NCBI GenBank assembly: GCA_024640585.1
Contig: JAHEEQ010000103.1
Coordinates: 1-14,598, forward strand
From: Micrococcales bacterium
Lineage (GTDB): Bacteria > Actinomycetota > Actinomycetes > S36-B12 > UBA5976
Direction of reading: 5' to 3'
Length of the DNA stretch: 14,598 nucleotides
This document shows, piece after piece, positions 1-5,642 of this stretch; position 1 is the stretch's first letter; every line of letters starts with the position of its first letter. The notes under the pieces were generated by a model. That model was given only the letters and a program-made list of their open reading frames with translations. It made no database searches and was not told the DNA's origin. The position numbers and the translations under genes were made by a program.

Positions 1-76
1 GACCTCGGGGGATGAACCATTCTTCAGGATGATCGCCAACCCACTGCTGGTTGAAATAGATAATGTACTTAGGCAT
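1..76 (-). CDS. Partial YciI-like protein, N-terminus only (chromosomal flank)
   Basis: An open frame runs leftward from an ATG at 76-74 off the left edge and gives 25 residues beginning MPKYIIYFNQQW and continuing VGDHPEEWF. From memory this looks like the start of small YciI-like (dimeric alpha-beta barrel) proteins; the similarity was not tested. There is no good Shine-Dalgarno before the ATG. The gene lies outside the element: its start is only 21 bases from attL. Without the element it would sit directly downstream of rnpB on the same strand. A competing plus-strand frame (2-94) exists but looks less protein-like. The product is uncertain because only the first 25 residues are visible. 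Confidence 0.45.
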   Translation of the reverse strand, partial: MPKYIIYFNQQWVGDHPEEWFIPRG

Positions 77-97
77 GAACCAAGAATACTTTAGGAA

Positions 98-121
98 AGA
101 AGAGTCGCCCTATAAGCCGGA
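98..121. repeat. attL core: left copy of the 24-bp direct repeat
   Basis: These 24 bases are identical to 14480-14503 and in the same orientation. They start AGAAGAGTCGCCC and end AAGCCGGA. On the minus strand they are the last bases of RNase P RNA, including the conserved CCGGCTTATAGG segment. Here they are detached from the rest of rnpB, as expected of the duplicated target made by a tyrosine integrase at an RNA gene 3' end. The integrase gene ends 87 bases away. Confidence 0.92.
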
Positions 122-160
122 CATAGACAAAACCCCCGATTTCACGCTTGAAATAGGGGG
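122..160 (-). terminator. Rho-independent terminator of the integrase transcript
   Basis: CCCCC (133-137) and ATTTCA (139-144) pair with TGAAAT (149-154) and GGGGG (156-160), with one internal mismatch and a four-base loop. Read on the minus strand, the stem is followed by TTTTGTCTATGT. It lies 47 bases after the integrase stop codon and just inside attL, so it should end integrase transcription before the chromosomal gene at 1-76. Confidence 0.75.
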
Positions 161-161
161 C

Positions 162-182
162 TTGTCCACGCTCTTGTCCATA
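162..182 (+). repeat. Left integrase arm-type sites (candidate)
   Basis: TTGTCCACG at 162-170 is followed by TTGTCCATA at 174-182. The composite 162-179 matches 14346-14363 at 16 of 18 positions in the same orientation, giving the pattern TTGTCCACGnTnTTGTCC. Short direct repeats at both ends of an element, outside the core, are where the N-terminal domain of lambda-type integrases binds. The binding role is inferred from position and repetition. Confidence 0.6.
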
Positions 183-207
183 CAAAGAGCAACAAACTTA
201 AATTAAA

Positions 208-1335
208 TTAGCTAGCTGTTCCAAATTTCTTAGAACTGCGTGGCGCAATTTTACCAAGTGTTGAGTCTAAGTCCAGGATTGCATCGCTTAGGTCTTCTGG
301 ATAAAGGTGTGCGTAGGTATCTGTAGTTTCAGAGACATCTTTATGTCCCAATAACTTTGAAATATGAAACATTGAATGGTTTTTACGCAGAAGTTGTGAG
401 GCAAATGTATGACGCAGGACGTGCATGCCCGTACGTTCAGGTAACCCAATCTTGACTGCTGCAAGACGGAAGAATCTGGCTGCATCCTTATAGCGAAGAA
501 CCCCTCCCAAGCGATTCTGAAAGAGCAAATTATCTGGACCTAGTCCGTGCTTTGCAACGTGTTCTTTGACTAACTTTTCAAGGTTAGGCGCTAATTTGAT
601 GGTTCGGTCACTAGTCTCTGTTTTGAGTGGCTCAAAGACTTTTGAGGTATCGCGACTGATTTGCTTGGAAATTTTGACTACCTTCTTAGTGAAATCAAAA
701 TCATCGTATGTAAGTCCAAGACATTCACTTGGTCGAATTCCAGTTAGATAGGGAATCCAGACCATGAGCTGAACATGCTCAGGAAGCTCAAATATCAGTG
801 CTTCTACTTGTTCGAGCTCCAAAGGCATGGCCTTTCGCTCAGGCTTCACCTTCTTGCGGCGAATCTTCTCAAATGGAGAGGATGCGATGAAATCATTTTC
901 CTTAGCCGACTTGAGAATGGATGCCATGAGATTTACATATTTCTGAATGGTGTACGAGGAAAGGTTTTTCCCGAAGTACTTTTCGTCTTGCTTGAGAGTA
1001 ACCGTCCATGACTGAATATCAAGCGGAGTTATTTCACTCATAATTGAGTGACCAAAATACGGCATGATGTGTTTGTTAATTGAATTTTGATAATCCAGCT
1101 TTGTCTGCTTACGAACATCTAAAGAATGTCGCCAATGATTCATCACAAAATCTGCAAATGTCATCTTGTGATACCCAGGTTTCAATGCCTTTGTTGTGCG
1201 TGCCTTGGATTCTTCGTCAAGTGCATAGGTGAGTGCCTCTTTTCGTGAAGCAAAACCACCTTTTTCCGTGTACGACTTATCTGAAGTTAACCAGCGACCA
1301 GACCAAGTTTTACCGCGTTTTCTTACTGTTGCCAT
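208..1335 (-). CDS. int: Tyrosine recombinase (integrase)
   Basis: This 375-residue protein should catalyse site-specific integration and excision between the rnpB core and the circular element. It has an arm-binding N-terminal region (about 1-50), a SAM-like core-binding domain (about 58-150) and a catalytic domain (about 170-350). All expected catalytic residues are visible: R201 in TGIRPSE, K238 in LKTETSDRT, H305 and R308 in HVLRHTFAS, H331 in LLGHKD, and the nucleophile Y341 in DTYAHLYPE. Length is normal for an arm-site integrase. The ATG at 1335 overlaps the end of the upstream gene by 26 bases, so the two are probably cotranscribed. AGGT lies about 10 bases before the start. A terminator follows at 122-160 and attL lies beyond it, the usual arrangement. 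Confidence 0.96.
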   Translation of the reverse strand: MATVRKRGKTWSGRWLTSDKSYTEKGGFASRKEALTYALDEESKARTTKALKPGYHKMTFADFVMNHWRHSLDVRKQTKLDYQNSINKHIMPYFGHSIMSEITPLDIQSWTVTLKQDEKYFGKNLSSYTIQKYVNLMASILKSAKENDFIASSPFEKIRRKKVKPERKAMPLELEQVEALIFELPEHVQLMVWIPYLTGIRPSECLGLTYDDFDFTKKVVKISKQISRDTSKVFEPLKTETSDRTIKLAPNLEKLVKEHVAKHGLGPDNLLFQNRLGGVLRYKDAARFFRLAAVKIGLPERTGMHVLRHTFASQLLRKNHSMFHISKLLGHKDVSETTDTYAHLYPEDLSDAILDLDSTLGKIAPRSSKKFGTAS

Positions 1336-2053
1336 TATTGTCTTTACCTATCTTTGTCATTATGCGTTCCAGTCTTTCTGGACCGCGTGCGGCTAGGAAC
1401 ACTTTGTGCCCCTTATCAGTAAAAACCCCACCCGGAATTCCTGTGCCATTACTTGTTAACCAACCATTTCTCCGTGCTACCTGAACAGCTGTATGAACTA
1501 TGGATACTTCCACTCCTAGTAATTCTGCTGTTCGAGCAGACAGTCTTCGGCTCCCACTTGATTGCAACATCTCATAAACTTTCGCAATCAAAATTGCATC
1601 CTTCGATTTTGCACCTTCTTTTCGAATTTCGGAATCTGTATCCCATCGATATCCATCGTTGAGATTTATTGATTTGCTAGTTATCTCTTCAACTAACTGA
1701 ACCGTTTGATTCTTTTTCAATCCCAATTGCGAGTTGATGCGCGAAACAATCTCCGAGTGCTCATCTAGCAATTGGCCCGTAGGAAGAGTGCGAAACAAAG
1801 TTGCTTTGAATCCCGTTGCACTGCTTGGTAGTTGGCGACGACTACATAACTTCAGTCGGAGCGCTTGCTCCTCCTTTGAAGGCTTCAATGTGGAGGAGCT
1901 AATGAGTTGAAGTTCTACCGAAACCGCCTCGCGACCAGACTGAGTGGATTTTGAGTGAATCCAGACTCTGACATCTCCCTCGTCGTGCCAGGTGAGTACG
2001 TCATTTAGGTGCTCGCTTGAACTGCCTGAGTAGACATATCCAACGTTGTTCAT
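1310..2053 (-). CDS. Winged-helix DNA-binding protein cotranscribed with int
   Basis: This 247-residue protein is basic at the C-terminus. Residues about 150-200 look like a winged helix: KVYEMLQ, then LSARTAELLG and VEVSIVHTAVQVARRNGWL, followed by a GIPGGV turn. The middle holds GFKATLFRTLPTGQLLDEHS (about 81-100). From memory, proteins with a similar 'LR.iPlg.ll' segment and a C-terminal HTH are common next to integrases in actinobacterial mobile elements, but their function is not established. The start at 2053 has GGAG about 7 bases upstream. The gene is divergent from the small HTH gene at 2136 and overlaps int by 26 bases. A regulatory or recombination-accessory role is inferred. Confidence 0.75.
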   Translation of the reverse strand: MNNVGYVYSGSSSEHLNDVLTWHDEGDVRVWIHSKSTQSGREAVSVELQLISSSTLKPSKEEQALRLKLCSRRQLPSSATGFKATLFRTLPTGQLLDEHSEIVSRINSQLGLKKNQTVQLVEEITSKSINLNDGYRWDTDSEIRKEGAKSKDAILIAKVYEMLQSSGSRRLSARTAELLGVEVSIVHTAVQVARRNGWLTSNGTGIPGGVFTDKGHKVFLAARGPERLERIMTKIGKDNNGNSKKTR

Positions 2054-2135
2054 AGTTTCTCCATCCGAAGTCTTGCATTATCGTCGGAGTAAGACTAGCC
2101 TTAGTCCAAGGCAAATGCAAACCTTTGGAGGTTAA
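2054..2135. promoter_or_regulatory. Divergent control region between int operon and xis-like gene
   Basis: These 82 bases separate two diverging DNA-binding protein genes. AGTCTT (2069-2074) and AAGACT (2091-2096) form an inverted repeat with 16 bases between. GACTA (2093-2097) and TAGTC (2102-2106) form a second, overlapping one. GGAGG (2127-2131) serves the plus-strand gene. I cannot place convincing -35/-10 boxes. An operator role is a guess from location and symmetry. Confidence 0.35.
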
Positions 2136-2384
2136 ATGTTTCAAATGGAACTAATGATGGCTGGGAGCGACGACTGGATGTCCGTCGACGAAGTCGCTGT
2201 GTACCTTGGCAAGTCCAGTCATTGGGTTTACCAAAACCGAATCAAGCTTCAGATTCCCTTCACTCCAGTTGGAGGCACGTTTCGCTTCAAGAAGCAGCTG
2301 GTGGATGAATGGCTACTTTCCAAATCACAAGCACAAAATGTTGGAGCCAAGTCAAAAGTTCAGATGCAGAAGATTGTTCTATAG
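2136..2384 (+). CDS. Small helix-turn-helix protein, excisionase-like
   Basis: This 82-residue protein has one recognisable domain, the MerR-like HTH of the excisionase/HTH_17 type. Residues about 14-60 read WMSVDEVAVYLGKSSHWVYQ, then GGTFRFKKQLVDEWL. These small proteins either bend attachment-site DNA for excision or act as transcription regulators; the sequence alone does not separate these roles. GGAGG stands only four bases before the first ATG (2136). Internal ATGs at 2145, 2154 and 2157 are possible starts, and the HTH begins after all of them. It diverges from the integrase operon and leads the plus-strand replication region. Confidence 0.8.
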   Translation: MFQMELMMAGSDDWMSVDEVAVYLGKSSHWVYQNRIKLQIPFTPVGGTFRFKKQLVDEWLLSKSQAQNVGAKSKVQMQKIVL

Positions 2385-2558
2385 ATAGATTCTTTCTGGA
2401 AACGATTGTGTGCACAGTTCATCAAAGAACAGACCGTCTCACAGGCCCAACGCATTAATCGTTTCTATTATATAGATGCTTTAAAAGTAAAAAATAGACC
2501 TTCCAAAACTATGTCACCATATAAGAACTACACACCCGTGTGAGAATCGAGGTCGCAT
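2385..2558. other. AT-rich non-coding stretch with inverted repeats (possible origin or control region)
   Basis: No convincing gene is seen here. GAAACGATT (2399-2407) is repeated inverted as AATCGTTTC (2457-2465), a perfect 9-bp match. Between them is the palindrome TGTGCACA (2409-2416). TCTAT (2464-2468) and ATAGA (2472-2476) form another small inverted repeat in a run of A and T, and CACAC/GTGTG (2531-2542) a further one. AATCGTT recurs at 2817-2823. Position before the replication genes makes an origin or promoter possible, but no clear iteron array is present. Confidence 0.35.
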
Positions 2559-2741
2559 ATTAGAAGATGGCTTACTTTCAAAGAAATCTCTCTTGAATTA
2601 CAGATTCCGCTTAAGACCATCTACGGATATCACTATCGTGGAATGGGACCCAAGACTGCAAAGTACGGAAAACACTTGAGAGTTCTTGAAGAAGACTTTA
2701 TAAAGTGGCAAGAAGAAAGATTCAATACAAGCAATAAGTAA
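2559..2741 (+). CDS. Second excisionase-like HTH protein with non-canonical ATT start (or 5'-damaged gene)
   Basis: The frame encodes WLTFKEISLELQIPLKTIYG, then RGMGPKTAKYGKHLRV and LEEDFIKWQEE, ending at TAA 2739-2741. This is a near-complete HTH_17/excisionase domain of normal length. No ATG, GTG or TTG precedes it in frame after the TGA at 2541-2543. ATT at 2559 has GAGGT (2549-2553) five bases upstream and would give a 60-residue protein. Alternatively, ATG at 2511 is in frame but cut off by that TGA, and ATG 2567 overlaps the first domain codon out of frame, so one small mutation may have broken the start. The intact domain argues for recent or continuing function. The protein is about as long as the HTH core of the gene at 2136. 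Confidence 0.55.
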   Translation: MRRWLTFKEISLELQIPLKTIYGYHYRGMGPKTAKYGKHLRVLEEDFIKWQEERFNTSNK

Positions 2742-2779
2742 GTAGCACCACCAAATGACATAACGACGCCAAAGCAAAA

Positions 2780-2804
2780 GCCGTGCCACTACACATGACA
2801 CGGC
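2780..2804 (+). promoter_or_regulatory. Leader hairpin before the primase gene
   Basis: GCCGTG (2780-2785) can pair with CACGGC (2799-2804) across a 13-base loop, 20 bases before the ATG at 2824. No T-run follows, so it is not a clear terminator. It may shape translation or be a protein-binding site. CGGA (2814-2817) is the only weak ribosome-binding sequence before the ATG. Confidence 0.3.
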
Positions 2805-2823
2805 CTTACAGAACGGAATCGTT

Positions 2824-3828
2824 ATGACTAGTTTAACCTGGAATCAAATTACTGATTCTCTTTCGCCATCACTCTACATACCAGAGGGCATTGAAAAGAT
2901 GTCCACTCTTGAAGCTGCTAAAGCTTATGCAAGAGCTGGGTTCTACGTTTTACCCGTAAATCCAAAAAGTAAAAACCCTGGTTCCATGCTTGGAGCTGGT
3001 TGGCCTGACCTCAGTACTCGAGACTTTAAAACAATTGAGAGCTACTTCTTGAACCAGGAGACTGCGCTGGCAATTCACGTGGGCAAATCTGGAGCAATTG
3101 TCTTTGACGTAGACGACCCAAATAGAATCCCACAAATCCTCTCACGCGAGATATTCAACTCAGCTGTACCAATGCAAAGCACTCGAATGGATGGAGATAA
3201 GCGACGCGGTCACTACATCTTTCAAGTGGATGATGGGAGTCGCTATGGAAATAGCCTTGGTAAGTTAAATGGTGGCTGGGGGGATATTCGTGGCTGTAAT
3301 GGGGTAATTATTGTTTCTCCGTCTGACCATGTTCATGAATACGGATATTACAAATGGCAAAGAACTGGCACCCTTCCAAAGTTGCCAGAGTGCTTAGACA
3401 TTCTTTTGCCAAAACGTATTGGTGGAGGATTTACCAGTGTCACAACACAAGAAGCACAAGTATTTATAGACAAATATGTTGGAAATTCCTATCCCGAATT
3501 GCTCTTAGATAAGGTCAATTACCTCAGAGAGAACCCTCCAGCGAGAAACACGCGTCACACAAGATTTCTCAACTTCCTACTCGCGAGACTTACAGATGCC
3601 TCTGTTGGCTTCTATCCCGCTCACGTCGCATTAACAGAGACCCAAAAACTATTTAATCAATTTAAATCTAAGGATGAACAGACTCCGAATGAATTCAAAG
3701 ACATGGTGCACTGGGCAATTGCATGCATCGAATCCATGACTGTTGAGGAAAAAGCGCTGCACGCGTATCAAAACGCTCCGCACTTAGACGAAGAAATCAT
3801 GAAGTGGGTGCGCTCAAATGGAAACTGA
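2824..3828 (+). CDS. Bifunctional primase-polymerase (prim-pol) replication protein
   Basis: This 334-residue protein carries an archaeo-eukaryotic-type prim-pol domain at about residues 28-190. The sequence shows AKAYARAGFYVLPVNPKSKNP-like entry motifs, the metal-binding acidic motif FDVDD (D95, D97), RRGHYIF with H130, and GDIRGCNGVIIVSPS (D154). In this family these residues bind metals and nucleotides to make primers and extend DNA. The C-terminal part (about 200-334) is helical and unassigned. It probably replicates the excised element together with the ATPase gene that overlaps it by 11 bases. The first ATG has a poor ribosome-binding site; ATG at 2899 (residue 26) also precedes the domain and is possible. 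Confidence 0.9.
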   Translation: MTSLTWNQITDSLSPSLYIPEGIEKMSTLEAAKAYARAGFYVLPVNPKSKNPGSMLGAGWPDLSTRDFKTIESYFLNQETALAIHVGKSGAIVFDVDDPNRIPQILSREIFNSAVPMQSTRMDGDKRRGHYIFQVDDGSRYGNSLGKLNGGWGDIRGCNGVIIVSPSDHVHEYGYYKWQRTGTLPKLPECLDILLPKRIGGGFTSVTTQEAQVFIDKYVGNSYPELLLDKVNYLRENPPARNTRHTRFLNFLLARLTDASVGFYPAHVALTETQKLFNQFKSKDEQTPNEFKDMVHWAIACIESMTVEEKALHAYQNAPHLDEEIMKWVRSNGN

Positions 3829-5329
3829 GAAAATCAATATGGGGCCAACCGAAAAAACTTCTGCCGCTGAAGTATTGGTGTTCCTGGCAAAACTGCACTA
3901 CGAATTCATCCGTACTGTTGAGAATGACTTCCTTGCAGTTCCGCTCACTGGTCCAAAAATCGCAAAGAATCTACATGGCAGCCAAAACGCTTTAGGTGGC
4001 GACTTAATGCGTCGATATCGCGAGTACGCGGGAAAAGTCCCATCGGAGCGCGCCGTGAACGATGCAATTCGAGTGATTATGAGTGATGCGAGTTCGTTGG
4101 ACGCTGTCCCTACTTATTTGAGATATGCCAAAGTCGACGGCGAAATTTATATTGACCTTGGTGATTCAACTGGAGAGGCGATACATGTAACTCCTAATGG
4201 ATGGTCATGTATCAAACGCCCTCCTGTTTATTTCCGACGCACTGCTCTCACTGCCCCATTTCCGCGGCCAATATCCGGAGGTGATGTCAATCTATTATTT
4301 GAAATCGTCAATGTTCCAGAGCAGCTTCAAGGTTTGATTGTTGGATTCCTAATTTCCTCGATGGATGAATCAATACCTCACCCAATCCCAGCCGTCAACG
4401 GCGAACAAGGAAGCGGGAAAACCTCGTTTTGTCAGAAATTAAGTGCACTCATTGACCCTTCCCCAGTTCCTGTCCAAAGTCCCCCTAAGGATGTGGGAGC
4501 ACTCCAGGAAATCGCAGCAGGAGCCTATGTAATATCACTAGATAACCTGAGTAGATACAGCGACTCGCTATCGGATGGATTATGCAGATTGGTGTCTGGG
4601 GACGGAGTTGTACGACGAAAGCTCTACGAAGATAAAGACCACGTTATTTTTAAATTTAAACGAGTAGTTATTCTCAATGGAATCAATCTTACGGAAATGC
4701 GTGATGATTTAGCTGACCGCGTAATTCCTCTCCATTTGCCAACTATTTCTTCAGAGCAACGCAAGTCTGATTCTGGCTTAGAAGCTCAATGGGTAGAAAT
4801 CTTCCCTCAAGTTTTCGGTGCATTGCTTGAGTTATGTTGTCAGGTTCTTAGAACGCTGCCCACAGTCAACTTAAAGAGCATGCCCCGAATGGCTGACTTC
4901 GCCCGCTACCTCGCCGCTTTGGATGAAATCCGAGGGACAGATTCACTTCCACAGTATCTAAAGGAAATTGGTAAATCTGCATCTAATGCAATAGATACAG
5001 ATTCATTCCTCAAGGCACTTGAAAAGCATTTGACTGGAACTTGGACGGGAACTGCCAGTGAGTTGAAGGATGAACTCAAAAAATATGCTCCTCTCGAATT
5101 CGATAAGAGCTGGCCTAATAACGCCAAACAGGTTACGGAGAAACTTGCAAGAACTGCACCAACACTTCGCAAAGCGGGGTGGATAGTTGAAGATTTAGGC
5201 TCTAAAAATCACTCGAATGTTCGCAAGTGGGTCATTACTCCTGCTGCGAGTCACGCGAGTCAGTTTTTCTATCTTGGAACACAAAGAGTAATAGAAAAGG
5301 AAGGAAGTGCGGGATTTGGAAAATTCTGA
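3818..5329 (+). CDS. P-loop ATPase, helicase-like replication protein
   Basis: This 503-residue protein has a central ATPase domain: Walker A GEQGSGKTS (195-203, K201), Walker B VISLDN (238-243, D242), a polar motif VVILNG (N287) and the DLADR segment (298-301, possible arginine finger). The order and spacing resemble the helicase-like ATPases found beside prim-pol proteins in plasmids and satellite phages. The N-terminal 180 residues and the basic C-terminal region (about 400-503) are unassigned; the latter could bind DNA. It starts 11 bases inside the prim-pol gene and ends 23 bases inside the next gene, so translation is probably coupled. A second ATG (3839) is possible. Likely role: unwinding DNA for the neighbouring primase. 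Confidence 0.85.
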   Translation: METEKINMGPTEKTSAAEVLVFLAKLHYEFIRTVENDFLAVPLTGPKIAKNLHGSQNALGGDLMRRYREYAGKVPSERAVNDAIRVIMSDASSLDAVPTYLRYAKVDGEIYIDLGDSTGEAIHVTPNGWSCIKRPPVYFRRTALTAPFPRPISGGDVNLLFEIVNVPEQLQGLIVGFLISSMDESIPHPIPAVNGEQGSGKTSFCQKLSALIDPSPVPVQSPPKDVGALQEIAAGAYVISLDNLSRYSDSLSDGLCRLVSGDGVVRRKLYEDKDHVIFKFKRVVILNGINLTEMRDDLADRVIPLHLPTISSEQRKSDSGLEAQWVEIFPQVFGALLELCCQVLRTLPTVNLKSMPRMADFARYLAALDEIRGTDSLPQYLKEIGKSASNAIDTDSFLKALEKHLTGTWTGTASELKDELKKYAPLEFDKSWPNNAKQVTEKLARTAPTLRKAGWIVEDLGSKNHSNVRKWVITPAASHASQFFYLGTQRVIEKEGSAGFGKF

Positions 5330-5495
5330 CTCGCATAACTCGCAGGGACCTGTGGACTCCACTACTCCATTTTGTTTGGGGTGTGGAGAATGGGTTCAAA
5401 AAGTCGATGAGCTCAATGTTTCACCATTCTTATATTGCGAGTGGTGCACTCTGAAAAAACCAGCGCGTGTGAGTATTAAGAAGAAGGCAGACTAG
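5307..5495 (+). CDS. Small zinc-ribbon protein
   Basis: This 62-residue protein starts at GTG 5307 with AAGGAA just upstream, 23 bases before the end of the ATPase gene. It has two CxxC pairs, CLGC (C23, C26) and CEWC (C44, C47), 17 residues apart, a typical four-cysteine zinc site. The tail is lysine- and arginine-rich (KKPARVSIKKK). This suggests a small nucleic-acid-binding or protein-docking factor expressed with the replication genes. No family can be named. The overlap and the intact cysteine pairs make it a credible gene despite its size. Confidence 0.68.
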   Translation: MRDLENSDSHNSQGPVDSTTPFCLGCGEWVQKVDELNVSPFLYCEWCTLKKPARVSIKKKAD

Positions 5496-5642
5496 AACCA
5501 AGGTGCCATGACAAATGGTATGTGATTTTTTGGACTTTGATTTTTATCCTTTTCCGCTATTTATATAAGCACCCCTTCGAAAAAAGCGTTTTTTTATGAA
5601 TTAAAACTGTTTCTAGAATTGCCAATTTATTCTCTAAAATGA
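5496..5642. other. Convergent intergenic region, AT-rich
   Basis: This gap lies between the ends of the plus-strand replication operon and the minus-strand restriction operon. It holds the weak plus-strand terminator described separately and an A6-GCG-T7 palindrome (5580-5595). I see no gene. Confidence 0.5.
5504..5531 (+). terminator. Weak rho-independent terminator after replication operon
   Basis: TGCCAT (5504-5509) pairs with ATGGTA (5515-5520), with one G-T pair and a five-base loop. A run of six T (5526-5531) starts five bases after the stem. The stem is short, so efficiency is doubtful. Confidence 0.4.

Noticed and set aside
2..94. Plus-strand open frame ending at TAG 94, a possible gene end
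   Set aside because: It competes with the minus-strand frame whose start MPKYIIYFNQQW looks more like a real protein and begins at an ATG placed just beyond rnpB. Both frames are too short to settle firmly.
2531..2542. CACAC-CC-GTGTG hairpin as a regulatory site
   Set aside because: Five-base arms with a two-base loop are expected by chance and cannot fold well.
5580..5595. A6-GCG-T7 palindrome as terminator for the restriction operon
   Set aside because: The stem is made only of A-T pairs and would be too weak; no separate T-run follows.
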